Source: Staphylococcus petrasii (GTDB lineage Bacteria; Bacillota; Bacilli; Staphylococcales; Staphylococcaceae). From it: a stretch of DNA of 46,072 bases. Numbering within the stretch: position 1 is the first letter of the stretch; each line of letters begins with the position of its first letter. Shown piece by piece: positions 1-11,338 of this stretch. The notes below the pieces were generated by a model. It was not told the origin of the DNA and did no database searches. It worked only from the letters and a program-made list of their open reading frames with translations. The position numbers and the translations under genes are program-made. Where the stretch lies: contig NZ_PPRC01000004.1 in the NCBI RefSeq assembly GCF_002902565.1, forward strand, positions 1 to 46,072, read 5' to 3'.

Positions 1-94
1 GTCACACCTGTTCCCATGCCGAACACAGAAGTTAAGCTCCTTAGCGCCGATGGTAGTTGGATTTACGTTCCGCTAGAGTAGGACGTTGCCAGGC
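1..94 (+). rRNA. rrf: 5S ribosomal RNA, 3' part
   Basis: The sequence is the staphylococcal 5S rRNA from its conserved first third (CACACCTGTTCCCATGCC) to the 3' end near position 94 (GTTGCCAGGC). The first ~21 bases of the gene lie outside the window. A terminator follows at 128-150, so this is the last gene of its operon. Bases 1-72 are identical to the last 72 bases of the window. Whether a 16S-23S pair lies upstream cannot be seen. Confidence 0.95.
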
Positions 95-127
95 AATTAA
101 ATCGTATGGATGCGATGAGCCGATATC

Positions 128-150
128 GAGACCGTAAGGTCTCTTTTTTT
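128..150 (+). terminator. rho-independent terminator of the left rRNA operon
   Basis: GAGACC (128-133) pairs with GGTCTC (138-143) over a GTAA tetraloop and is followed by seven T residues. It lies 33 bases after the 5S gene and ends that transcript. Confidence 0.85.
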
Positions 151-211
151 ATGTCTAAAATTAAAGTAATTATACTTGGGTATGTTTATTTAGCTTTATG
201 AAGAGAAGATG

Positions 212-255
212 TGCACCTCAAAAGTTGGATTTAACTTCTAACTTATTAAGGTGCA
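212..255. repeat. imperfect long hairpin, possible insertion-sequence end remnant
   Basis: TGCACCT (212-218) and AGGTGCA (249-255) pair perfectly. The pairing continues imperfectly inward (AAAAGTT against AACTTATT), giving an arm of about 17 bp followed by TTTTT. It could act as a terminator. It could also be the two fused ends of a lost IS3-like element: a similar short string (ATG..AAAATTAAA) occurs just before it at ~151 and just after it at ~261. The IS interpretation is inference. The rest of 151-438 holds no gene that I can support. Confidence 0.45.
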
Positions 256-341
256 TTTTTATGCCGAAAATTAAACATTGATTGTTATTTAAGTTGAGTG
301 TATTACCGTTAATTTTACATAAAAATATAATAATATTTGTA

Positions 342-370
342 TTGATTTAAGTTGTTGTAAATAGTATTCT
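342..370 (+). promoter_or_regulatory. possible sigma-A promoter of the surface-protein gene
   Basis: TTGATT (342-347) and TATTCT (365-370) are spaced by 17 bp, leaving an untranslated leader of about 60 nt before the TTG start at 439. The region is AT-rich, so chance matches are likely. A TAAAAT at 370-375 is an alternative -10. Confidence 0.3.
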
Positions 371-401
371 AAAATATGAGCATGGAGAAAGATAGATAAA
401 C

Positions 402-427
402 CTCCTAATAAGTATATTAATAAGGAG
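402..427 (+). promoter_or_regulatory. hairpin that could hide the Shine-Dalgarno of the surface-protein gene
   Basis: CTCCT (402-406) is an exact complement of AGGAG (423-427), the core of the AAGGAG ribosome binding site. That site lies 11 nt before the TTG start codon at 439. The paired arm is short (5 bp plus two further possible pairs), so the structure may be weak or temperature-dependent. The pairing is seen; a regulatory role is inference. Confidence 0.3.
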
Positions 428-438
428 AAAAGAAATAA

Positions 439-3400
439 TTGAATAGAAATAACAACAAGAATAGACATTTTCAACCGAATATTCAAAACAAATATTCTAT
501 TAGAAAATTTTCAGTAGGCATCGCATCAATTTTAGTAGGATCTTTTCTAGTATTTGGGGTAAATAATGAGGCACATGCTGCCGAAGTAAAAGGTGATATT
601 AAAGCTTCTGATAAACAAAATAAGGAAGAACAAAATCAAACGTCTTCAACAAATTTAACTTCTCCTCAAGTACAACCTAATCAAAATGATAATTTGAAAA
701 AAACTAATTCTGAAGATAATACTTCAAATAATCCTAATGTAGAAAACATAGAAACTAATAATAATTTAAAAGCAGTGCCTTCGCAAACGAATGAACAAAA
801 AGACACAGATAACAATAACCATTCATTAACAAATAATAATACGCAAAAAGTTGATAACGCTCAACAAGTTACACAAAAAGATGTAGATAATGGTACAAAT
901 GTTTCACAAAATAAAAAATCGGTATCTGAAAATAGCCATGATAATGTTGATAACCTTTTAAATAATAATACTAGCTCTAAACCTGTAAAAACTACTAGTC
1001 CAGTAATCAAAAAACGTACTAAACGAGATGTGAGCGATGATAGTTTAGCTGGTGATTTTGTATTTAGTGGTACAAGTAGCCATGATAAAAATTATAATAT
1101 ATCATCTGATCTTATAAATAATCGCCGTGAAATGAATACATCATTTTCATTTACAGGCTCTGGACATGGAGCTATTAATGATGGGAAATTAGTATATGAA
1201 GCACCTAAAAAATTTATTATTTCTGCACCTACATTTTCAAACTCTGAATATGTAACTAGAAAAACAGATTTATCTGATACAGACACTTGGCGCTACCAAT
1301 TTGATTTAAGACCTATCGCTGGTACTTCAGCTGGTCAAATTAATATCAATCAAATTGTAGGTGGAATGATTTGGACTGGTCCTGGTGAGGGTGATGTAGT
1401 TACTACTACCATGAAGATGTATCAAGGTGATAATTTAGTAGCTACTAAACAAACTAATGCCACTTTTGACCATGTTAAAGGAGGTATATATGTAGATCGT
1501 GGGCAAACGCCTCCTAATTCAATTTGGAAATTAGCACCTAAACCCCCTGCTAATACAACACCGACTATTGGTATGTTAAAAGAAGATGGCACAGTATCTG
1601 ACAAGAGTGATAATTACCGTTATCAAGTTCCTTTACCAAGTGATAAATGGTTCTTAGAAAATCGTGACGATGCTATTACGCCAAGATATTATAGTCGTTA
1701 TACTGATTTTACTTATAATATTCAAAATGTACCAAGCTGGCTTGAACTAGACCCAGAGGCTAAAAGTAATCAGTTCTGGACACAAGATGCATCGGGTATT
1801 CATATGCATTTAAATGAAGGACAAATATTACCTTATATGGGATATTATCCAGTTCTAAAATTGAAAAAAGATGCTTTAACACCAGACGTTTTACAACAAT
1901 TTAAAGATAATGGTTTTATTAAAACAAATATGAATTGGCAAACGGTTGGTCGCTTACCTAATGGACAAGATTACATTCAAAATGTACCAGACCCAGAAGG
2001 TATCAAGTTTAGAATGATCAATGAAGCCGGCAAAGCAACAAGTGATGTTTATTTTAATACATTGCGTACTTTAGATGCGTCTCGCTTATTCACTAAGAGT
2101 GATCATACACATGAACAATTTAGAATAACTAAAATGGTTAATAACCGAGATCAATCAAATAAATATGTGCCAACTTATATGCATTCAATTCAAATGCCGA
2201 CAGGCCAAGATGGGGATTATTTTACAACATTTACCTTACCACCAGAGAAAATTAATTATAATAATGGTTCAGCAAATAAGGATGGTTCAAAAGGTATCGC
2301 ATTAAAATCACCATTTGTTTTATATGGGGTAAATAGTGATGGTTCAACAACTAAATTAGCCCAATGGACTGAATTAAATAACAGTAATAAAACATATCAT
2401 TTTGGTAAAAATAAATATAGTCATCTCGTATTACAAACACCAATAATAAGAGATACAGTATCACCAGATAGTGAAGTTCTAAAAGAAATTTATGGTTGGT
2501 CTGCTGATGTGACTTATGCAGTAGATGATCATAGATGGGACACAGCGGCTAAAGATGATAATGTACAACGCATGCAAAATGGTTTGATTGTGGATCAAGT
2601 CCCTCAAAATAGTCTTCCAACGGCAAGCAGTGTACCAACTCGTAGTTTATCGGGCCATTTACTTAATGGTAATTATTCATATATTCATACAAAAGAGGCA
2701 TTTCCTCACACTCTAACGCAAACTGTAGTTAGAAATACAAATGCTTCTTCTGGAAACTTACTAAATTATAATGATAAAGCCAATGTCGTTATCAAAGCTA
2801 ATACAAAAGAATATATGAAGTATTTAAGTGAGGAAGCATCGAATAATACTTCGGATATTGTGAATGATAAACTGGATAATATTAAAAATGTTTATTTATC
2901 ATTAAGTGTGCCAGATGGTACAGCACTTGGTAACGCCCGTTTATGGAGTAACAATGAACTTATCCGTACATCTAATGGATGGACTGATGGATACTATGAA
3001 ACGACATCGACAAATATTTTGAAAAAACGACCAGTTATAGAACCAGTAAAAGTGGTTACTAACTATAAAAATAGTGGAAGAACTTTATATATTTATAAAG
3101 CTCCTGAAGGTTATGATTGGAATAAATCAGAAAAGAACGCTATAACATCACGTAGCTCATTATCTCAAGACACAGCAGAAATGACTTTTGATATTTATAA
3201 TAGAGGAACGTTACCAGTAGGTACTTATTCAATTCGTTATGCGACTATTTGGGATAAAAATTCTGAAATGGTACGTCCAACAACTGCACAATCGCTTGAT
3301 AATAACCAACTTGAGTTATCAGATGTTATCACCGAAGATTTAAGTGCTAATGAAAAATATGTGTCAGTCATTGATATACCATTTAAAATTGCATTAGCGA

Positions 3401-6400
3401 AAGAATTTGCCTCTACTTTAACTATTGGTAAAACGTCATCAAATAGTTTTGATAAATCTCAAGTTGATGTCAATCTTGGAGATAGTGTTAATTTACAGAC
3501 ATCAACAGTAAACTTTACTAATAGTGATGGTGTATTGAAAGAGATTGTAGTCACAATTCCAAAAGATAATGTAAAAACAAATTTAACTGCTTTAGTTCCT
3601 GATACTGACAAATATAGAGTTGTTTATACTACTGATAGTGATGTACAGAATGGCACTTATACTTCAAATCCAACTGATTTAACAAAAGTTACGGCGGTTA
3701 AATATGTTTTCGATACACCGCTTGTATTGAAAAAAGGAGATAACTTCCAAACGAACGTGCGTGTTACCGTTCCAGAAGATGCTCCTATTTTAACTAAATC
3801 ACATTCTCAAATCTTCACACGCGGAGTAGATAATTCATGGCTAGCAGGTAATAAAGTAGAGCTTGAAACTGAAGATAATAGAGGTACTTTAGTTGTTAAC
3901 TATACTGATGAAAACGGTAATGTTATTCAAAGTCCAATTACATCTCAAGGACCTAAAAATACTGAATATAATGCAAGTGTTCCTCAACTAATTAATAATC
4001 AAAATAGACATTATAAATTTATTAGAGTAGATAATCAGTTTGAACCAATTTTAGGTCAATATATTAAAGCAGAAACTAAAACTGTACATTTAATTTATAC
4101 TGAAGTATTTGAAGGAAATGTAATAGCAGACTTTAAAACGGCGGATGGAGAAGTACTAAGTCCACAAGTGACTGTCGCTAACCGTGAAATTGAAGGTACG
4201 AACTATACAGCTACAGCTGCGACAATTCCAAATCGTGTTTCTTATGAGGAAAATGAAAATGGACGCGTTAAGAAAACAATAAGTTATCGTTTAGTTGCAA
4301 CTCCTGAAAATGAGAGTGGTACGGTAGTTGGTAAACAGACTATAGAAGTTCATTATGTCTATGAACCAGTAGTAACTTATGAACAGGTTCCAAATGATCC
4401 GCCACAAGTGGAAATACCAGTATTAGAAGTGACGCGATATGTAGATACCGAAGGTAATGAACTCAAAGATACAGAGGAAGGAACATTACCACCACCAGGC
4501 ATTATTGGAGATAAATGGCAATATACAAAACGAATGACACAAGAAGACGGTATTACAACATATGTCTATGAACGTATCCAAACAGAGATACCAAATGATC
4601 CACCACAAGTAGAAATACCAGTATTAGAGGTAACACGATATGTAGATACTGAAGGTAATGAACTTAAAGATACAGAAGAAGGAACATTGCCACCGCCAGG
4701 TATTATTGGAGATAAATGGCAATATACAAAACAAATGACGCAAGAGAATGGCATCACAACGTATGTGTATGAACGTATTCAAACAGAAATACCAAATAAT
4801 CCACCACAAGTGGAGATTCCAGTATTAGAAGTGACGAGATATGTAGATACTGAAGGTAATGAACTCAAAGATACAGAAGAAGGAACATTACCACCACCAG
4901 GCATTATTGGAGATAAGTGGCAATATACAAAACAAATGACTCAAGAGAATGGCATCACTACATACGTATATGAACGTATCCAAACAGAGATACCGAATGA
5001 CCCACCACAAGTGGAGATTCCAGTATTAGAGGTAACACGATATGTAGATACCGAAGGTAATGAACTCAAAGATACAGAAGAAGGAACATTACCGCCACCA
5101 GGCATTATTGGAGATAAATGGCAATATACAAAACAAATGACACAAGAAGACGGTATTACAACATATGTATATGAACGTATTCAAACAGAGATACCAAATG
5201 ATCCACCACAAGTGGAGATTCCAGTATTAGAAGTAACGCGATATGTAGATACCGAAGGTAATGAACTCAAAGATACAGAGGAAGGAACATTACCACCACT
5301 GGGTATTATCGGAGATAAGTGGCAATATACAAAACAAATGACACAAGAAGACGGAATTACAACGTATGTGTATGAACGCATCCAAACAGAAATTCCGAAT
5401 GACCCGCCACAAGTAGAGATTCCAGTATTAGAAGTAACGCGATATGTAGATCCTGAAGGAAATGAACTCAAAGATACAGAGGAAGGAACATTGCCACCAC
5501 CAGGCATTATTGGAGACAGATGGCAATACACAGGTAAAGTCACAAGCGAGGACGGAATTACAACATATGTGTATGAACGCATTCAAACAGAGATACCAAA
5601 TGACCCACCGCAAGTGGAGATTCCGGTATTAGAAGTGACGAGATATGTAGATACCGAAGGTAATGAGCTCAAAGATACAGAAGAAGGAACGTTACCGCCA
5701 CCAGGCGTCATTGGAGATAAATGGCAATATACAGGCAAAGTTACAACTGAAGATGGCATCACAACGTATGTGTATGAACGCATCCAAACAGAAATACCGA
5801 ATAATCCACCACAAGTGGAGATCCCGGTATTAGAAGTGACAAGATATGTAGATCCTGAAGGAAATGAACTCAAAGATACAGAAGAAGGAACATTACCGCC
5901 GCCAGGCATCATTGGAGATAAATGGCAATACACAGGCAAAGTCACAAGTGAAGATGGCATCACAACATATGTATATGACCGTATTCAAACAGAGATACCG
6001 AATGACCCACCACAAGTGGAGATTCCGGTATTAGAAGTAACAAGATATGTAGACCCTGAAGGAAATGAGCTCAAAGATACAGAGGAAGGAACATTACTAC
6101 CACCGAGTGTTATCGGAGATAAATGGCAATATACAGGAAAAGTTACAACTAAAGATGGTATCACAACGTATGTATATGACCGTATTCAAACAGAAATACC
6201 GAATGATCCACCGCAAGTGGAGATTCCAATATTAGAAGTGACAAGTTATGTAGATATAGATGGCAATGAAGTGAAAGTTCCAGAGGAAGGAACATTACCG
6301 CCACCAGGCATCATTGGAGATAAATGGCAATACACAGGCAAAGTCACAACTAAAGATGGCATCACAACATATGTGTATGAAAAAATTCAAACCCAAATAC

Positions 6401-7245
6401 CAAATGATCCACCGCAAGTGGAAATACCAGAATTAGAAATAACAACATATATAGATACAGATGGAAATGTAGTGAAAGACCCAGAAAAAGGTATTGTACC
6501 GCCGCAAGGCATCATTGGAGATAAATGGCAATATACAGGCAAAGTTGTAACTAAAGATGGTATCACAACGTATGTATATGAAAAAATCCAATCAAAAATA
6601 CCAAATAATCCACCACAAGTGGAAATACCGGAATTAAAAATAACAACATATATAGATACAGATGAAAATGTAGTGAAAGATCCGGAAAAAGGTATTGTAC
6701 CGCCACCGAGTGTTATCGGAGATAAATGGCAATATACAGGCAAAGTCATAACTAAAGATGGCATCACAACGTACGTATATGAAAAAATCCAATCAAAAAT
6801 ACCGAATCATGCGCCACAAGTGGATATTCCTGAACTACAAATTACGCGCTATATCGATAAAAATGGTCATGAAATTACAACAGTAGAAAAAGGTAAAAAA
6901 CCACCTTACTTATTAATTGATGGTGGATGGAGATATACAGGTATTGTGATTGAAAATAATGGCATCACAACATATGTGTATGAAAAAGTGAAAGATAAAA
7001 CATCACATGAGCCTAAAAAAGTTCATACGTTTACAAAAGAAAAAGAGAAACAACCTTTAAAACCACATACTACGCAAAAACCTAAGACAGCTTTATCTAC
7101 TGAGGTAAAACCGCATAAAGTTGAATTACCGAAAACTGGGGAAACTAATACTAACCCAAGTGCATTAGCTAGTATTTTATTAGCTATTGGTTCATTATTT
7201 GTCTTCAGAAGAAAAAAAGAAGACGTTAAAAAGAATCAACATTGA
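439..7245 (+). CDS. YSIRK/LPXTG cell-wall-anchored adhesin-like protein with 13 MucBP-like repeats
   Basis: A 2268-residue surface protein. Residues ~19-45 form a YSIRK-type signal peptide (YSIRKFSVGIASILVG, cleavage near AHAA). Residues ~48-190 are Asn/Gln/Thr-rich linker, and a basic KKRTKRD stretch lies near 190-197. Residues ~200-1150 are a large non-repetitive putative binding region that I do not recognise. Two diverged MucBP-like units lie at ~1149-1311, then thirteen 67-residue repeats at 1317-2187. After a Lys/Pro-rich wall-spanning stretch come LPKTG (2230-2234), a hydrophobic segment and a basic tail, so sortase A should link it to peptidoglycan. The start is TTG with AAGGAG 11 nt upstream; the next in-frame starts would cut into the signal peptide. 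It is flanked by an rRNA terminator and its own strong terminator, so it is probably monocistronic. A role in adhesion or biofilm is inferred from architecture only; the ligand is unknown. Confidence 0.9.
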   Translation: MNRNNNKNRHFQPNIQNKYSIRKFSVGIASILVGSFLVFGVNNEAHAAEVKGDIKASDKQNKEEQNQTSSTNLTSPQVQPNQNDNLKKTNSEDNTSNNPNVENIETNNNLKAVPSQTNEQKDTDNNNHSLTNNNTQKVDNAQQVTQKDVDNGTNVSQNKKSVSENSHDNVDNLLNNNTSSKPVKTTSPVIKKRTKRDVSDDSLAGDFVFSGTSSHDKNYNISSDLINNRREMNTSFSFTGSGHGAINDGKLVYEAPKKFIISAPTFSNSEYVTRKTDLSDTDTWRYQFDLRPIAGTSAGQININQIVGGMIWTGPGEGDVVTTTMKMYQGDNLVATKQTNATFDHVKGGIYVDRGQTPPNSIWKLAPKPPANTTPTIGMLKEDGTVSDKSDNYRYQVPLPSDKWFLENRDDAITPRYYSRYTDFTYNIQNVPSWLELDPEAKSNQFWTQDASGIHMHLNEGQILPYMGYYPVLKLKKDALTPDVLQQFKDNGFIKTNMNWQTVGRLPNGQDYIQNVPDPEGIKFRMINEAGKATSDVYFNTLRTLDASRLFTKSDHTHEQFRITKMVNNRDQSNKYVPTYMHSIQMPTGQDGDYFTTFTLPPEKINYNNGSANKDGSKGIALKSPFVLYGVNSDGSTTKLAQWTELNNSNKTYHFGKNKYSHLVLQTPIIRDTVSPDSEVLKEIYGWSADVTYAVDDHRWDTAAKDDNVQRMQNGLIVDQVPQNSLPTASSVPTRSLSGHLLNGNYSYIHTKEAFPHTLTQTVVRNTNASSGNLLNYNDKANVVIKANTKEYMKYLSEEASNNTSDIVNDKLDNIKNVYLSLSVPDGTALGNARLWSNNELIRTSNGWTDGYYETTSTNILKKRPVIEPVKVVTNYKNSGRTLYIYKAPEGYDWNKSEKNAITSRSSLSQDTAEMTFDIYNRGTLPVGTYSIRYATIWDKNSEMVRPTTAQSLDNNQLELSDVITEDLSANEKYVSVIDIPFKIALAKEFASTLTIGKTSSNSFDKSQVDVNLGDSVNLQTSTVNFTNSDGVLKEIVVTIPKDNVKTNLTALVPDTDKYRVVYTTDSDVQNGTYTSNPTDLTKVTAVKYVFDTPLVLKKGDNFQTNVRVTVPEDAPILTKSHSQIFTRGVDNSWLAGNKVELETEDNRGTLVVNYTDENGNVIQSPITSQGPKNTEYNASVPQLINNQNRHYKFIRVDNQFEPILGQYIKAETKTVHLIYTEVFEGNVIADFKTADGEVLSPQVTVANREIEGTNYTATAATIPNRVSYEENENGRVKKTISYRLVATPENESGTVVGKQTIEVHYVYEPVVTYEQVPNDPPQVEIPVLEVTRYVDTEGNELKDTEEGTLPPPGIIGDKWQYTKRMTQEDGITTYVYERIQTEIPNDPPQVEIPVLEVTRYVDTEGNELKDTEEGTLPPPGIIGDKWQYTKQMTQENGITTYVYERIQTEIPNNPPQVEIPVLEVTRYVDTEGNELKDTEEGTLPPPGIIGDKWQYTKQMTQENGITTYVYERIQTEIPNDPPQVEIPVLEVTRYVDTEGNELKDTEEGTLPPPGIIGDKWQYTKQMTQEDGITTYVYERIQTEIPNDPPQVEIPVLEVTRYVDTEGNELKDTEEGTLPPLGIIGDKWQYTKQMTQEDGITTYVYERIQTEIPNDPPQVEIPVLEVTRYVDPEGNELKDTEEGTLPPPGIIGDRWQYTGKVTSEDGITTYVYERIQTEIPNDPPQVEIPVLEVTRYVDTEGNELKDTEEGTLPPPGVIGDKWQYTGKVTTEDGITTYVYERIQTEIPNNPPQVEIPVLEVTRYVDPEGNELKDTEEGTLPPPGIIGDKWQYTGKVTSEDGITTYVYDRIQTEIPNDPPQVEIPVLEVTRYVDPEGNELKDTEEGTLLPPSVIGDKWQYTGKVTTKDGITTYVYDRIQTEIPNDPPQVEIPILEVTSYVDIDGNEVKVPEEGTLPPPGIIGDKWQYTGKVTTKDGITTYVYEKIQTQIPNDPPQVEIPELEITTYIDTDGNVVKDPEKGIVPPQGIIGDKWQYTGKVVTKDGITTYVYEKIQSKIPNNPPQVEIPELKITTYIDTDENVVKDPEKGIVPPPSVIGDKWQYTGKVITKDGITTYVYEKIQSKIPNHAPQVDIPELQITRYIDKNGHEITTVEKGKKPPYLLIDGGWRYTGIVIENNGITTYVYEKVKDKTSHEPKKVHTFTKEKEKQPLKPHTTQKPKTALSTEVKPHKVELPKTGETNTNPSALASILLAIGSLFVFRRKKEDVKKNQH
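4387..6999 (+). repeat. 13 tandem 201-bp repeats inside the surface-protein gene
   Basis: Thirteen in-frame units of exactly 67 codons run without gaps. Each has the pattern IPNDPPQVEIP..EVTRYVD, then EGTLPP, GDKWQYTG and DGITTYVYE. Units 1-5 share a TK(R/Q)MTQE(D/N)G variant. Units 6-9 carry TGKVT. Units 10-13 are progressively diverged (ITTYIDTDGN, then VEKGKKPPYLL in the last). The first five are nearly identical in DNA, which suggests recent unit gain at the N-terminal end. The copy number may vary between strains or be miscounted by an assembler. Confidence 0.95.
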
Positions 7246-7282
7246 TAAAATACATGTGTGAAAAACTCATGACGAATCATAG

Positions 7283-7324
7283 AAGGAATCTGAGACTGCA
7301 ATAGTGTCTCAGGTTCCTTTTTTA
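7283..7324 (+). terminator. terminator after the surface-protein gene
   Basis: A 14-bp stem with one G-T pair (AAGGAATCTGAGAC with GTCTCAGGTTCCTT, 7283-7296 and 7306-7319) is followed by a run of T residues. It isolates the surface-protein transcript from speG. Confidence 0.9.
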
Positions 7325-7366
7325 TATTGAAGTATGTTTTTTCTTTATTAATAATTAAGTTATTGA

Positions 7367-7395
7367 TTTACATTTTTAATGCAATTCCATAGAAT
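7367..7395 (+). promoter_or_regulatory. sigma-A promoter for speG and downstream genes
   Basis: TTTACA (7367-7372) and TAGAAT (7390-7395) have a 17-bp spacer and lie 24 bp before the speG start codon. They follow directly after the upstream terminator. Confidence 0.5.
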
Positions 7396-7418
7396 TTTAA
7401 GCGAAGGAGTGCTTAAAA

Positions 7419-7952
7419 ATGATAATTAGAGCTTTGGAAGAAACTGATTTGAAATTTGTGCACCATTTAAATAATGAATATTCGATTATGGCTTATTGGT
7501 TTGAAGAACCGTATCAATCGCTTAGTGAACTAGAAAATCTTTATCAAAAGCATATTTTGGATGAGTCAGAGCGACGATTCATCATTGAAGATAATCATAT
7601 TTCACTGGGTGTAGTGGAATTAGTAGAAATTAATTTTGTACATCGAAATTGTGAAATCCAAATTATTATTGATCCCATACACAGTAATAAAGGTTATGCT
7701 AAAAAAGCTTTTAAGATGGCAATTGATTATGCTTTTTTAGTATTGAATATGAATAAAGTCTATTTATATGTAGATGTAAGAAATGAAAAAGCCGTACATA
7801 TTTATAAAAGTAATAATTTTATTGTTGAAGGTAATTTACAAGAACATTTTTACACGCGTGGTGAATATAGAGACTGTTATGTAATGGGATTATTAAAATC
7901 TAATTGGTTAAATAAACGCCAAGGGGATAATGATTTATCCAATATTCGATAA
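7419..7952 (+). CDS. speG: spermidine/spermine N-acetyltransferase, SpeG type
   Basis: A 177-residue GNAT enzyme predicted to transfer an acetyl group from acetyl-CoA to spermidine or spermine, detoxifying excess polyamine in the cytosol. It matches the SpeG family along its length. Seen here are YWFEEPY (~27-33), SERRFI (~50), VELVEINFVHR (~66-76) and EIQIIIDP (~79). The acetyl-CoA loop SNKGYAKKA (~89) and the C-terminal NEKAVHIYKSNNF (~125) follow. The start is ATG with GGAG upstream. It sits 24 bp before an Orn/Lys/Arg decarboxylase-family gene, which supports a role in polyamines. In S. aureus, speG is known mainly from the ACME island of USA300; here it lies in a core chromosomal segment. 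A ribosomal-protein acetyltransferase is a less likely alternative. Confidence 0.88.
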   Translation: MIIRALEETDLKFVHHLNNEYSIMAYWFEEPYQSLSELENLYQKHILDESERRFIIEDNHISLGVVELVEINFVHRNCEIQIIIDPIHSNKGYAKKAFKMAIDYAFLVLNMNKVYLYVDVRNEKAVHIYKSNNFIVEGNLQEHFYTRGEYRDCYVMGLLKSNWLNKRQGDNDLSNIR

Positions 7953-7976
7953 TTATTTTAAGAAAGTGTGTCTACC

Positions 7977-10291
<2,315 letters not shown>

Positions 10292-10354
10292 TAATTAAGA
10301 TAATTAATGTAGGAACAAGAATTTAATGACACCTTAGATGATGATACAATATTC

Positions 10355-10379
10355 GGCTGCTGTGATAGGCAGCCTTTTT
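10355..10379 (+). terminator. terminator between pstA and holB
   Basis: GGCTGC (10355-10360) pairs with GCAGCC (10369-10374) over an 8-nt loop, followed by five T residues. It is short but GC-rich. Confidence 0.75.
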
Positions 10380-10410
10380 ATATAAGTAAAATGAATAAGG
10401 GGTATGCAAA

Positions 10411-11337
10411 ATGGATGAACTACACAAACTAGCTAATGCGTACCGTTCGAATAAACTCTCTCATGCGTATTTATTTGAAGGCGATGATGCCGAGTCCATG
10501 CGTCACGTAGCTATGGAATTTGCAAAACTTATTCTTTGTGATGGAGACCAACAATGCGAGTTGAAAGTGGATCACTACAATCAACCGGATTTTATGTATG
10601 TAGCTTCAGAAGAAAATGCAATTAAGAAAGAACAGATTGAGCAACTTGTGCATCGCATGAATCAACTTCCAATTGAAGGTAAGTACAAAGTTTATATTAT
10701 AGAAGATTTTGAAAAGTTAACTGTTCAAGGGGAAAATAGTATATTAAAATTTTTAGAGGAGCCGCCTGATAATACAGTGGCGATTTTAATGTCTACGAAA
10801 CCTGAACAGATATTAGACACTATTCATTCACGTTGCCAACACGTTTATTTTAAACCAAGTGATAAGCAACATTTTATAGATAGATTAGTGGAACATGACA
10901 TAAATCGTGCAGTAGCTGAAATGTTGAGTACGTATACAACACAATTAGATACTGCTAAAGATTTAAATGAAGAACACGATTTAATCGCGCTTAGGAAAGT
11001 GATTGTTCACTGGTGTGAATTATTAATAACGAATCAACCTATGGCGTTAATTGGGATTATAGATTTATTAAAGAATGCGAAAAATCGTAAATTACAAACG
11101 CTCACTTTATCTGCAGTGAATGCTTTCTTTGAAGATATTATGCATGCTAAAGTAGAGACGAAAAATGAATATATTTATTCGGATTTGCAAGCAGAAATTG
11201 AATCATATGCAAAACAACTAACATTTAATCAAATTATATTAATGTATGATCAAATTACAGAAGCACACAAAAAATTAATGCAAAATGTTAATCCGACGCT
11301 TGTATTTGAACAAATAGTTATAAAAGGTGTGAGATAA
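10411..11337 (+). CDS. holB: DNA polymerase III delta' subunit
   Basis: A 308-residue clamp-loader delta' subunit with an AAA+ fold. It works with delta and tau to load the beta clamp. Visible are HAYLFEGDDAES, replacing a functional Walker A as expected for delta', and the motif YIIEDFEKLTVQGENSILKFLEEPP. TIHSRCQHVYF is the SRC motif that supplies the arginine finger in trans. The start is ATG with AAGGGG upstream. The gene ends 1 base before ricT, so the two are co-transcribed. Confidence 0.95.
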   Translation: MDELHKLANAYRSNKLSHAYLFEGDDAESMRHVAMEFAKLILCDGDQQCELKVDHYNQPDFMYVASEENAIKKEQIEQLVHRMNQLPIEGKYKVYIIEDFEKLTVQGENSILKFLEEPPDNTVAILMSTKPEQILDTIHSRCQHVYFKPSDKQHFIDRLVEHDINRAVAEMLSTYTTQLDTAKDLNEEHDLIALRKVIVHWCELLITNQPMALIGIIDLLKNAKNRKLQTLTLSAVNAFFEDIMHAKVETKNEYIYSDLQAEIESYAKQLTFNQIILMYDQITEAHKKLMQNVNPTLVFEQIVIKGVR

Positions 11338-11338
11338 A

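Noticed and set aside
151-300. Short frames starting MSKIK and MPKIK as possible transposase beginnings.
   Set aside because: They stop after at most 16 codons and lack binding sites; they are mentioned only as support for a possible insertion-sequence scar.
4566-6767. Several minus-strand open frames of 61-133 codons across the surface-protein repeats.
   Set aside because: They recur with the same 201-bp period as the repeat units and are mirror frames of a biased repeat. They have no binding sites and overlap a convincing gene.
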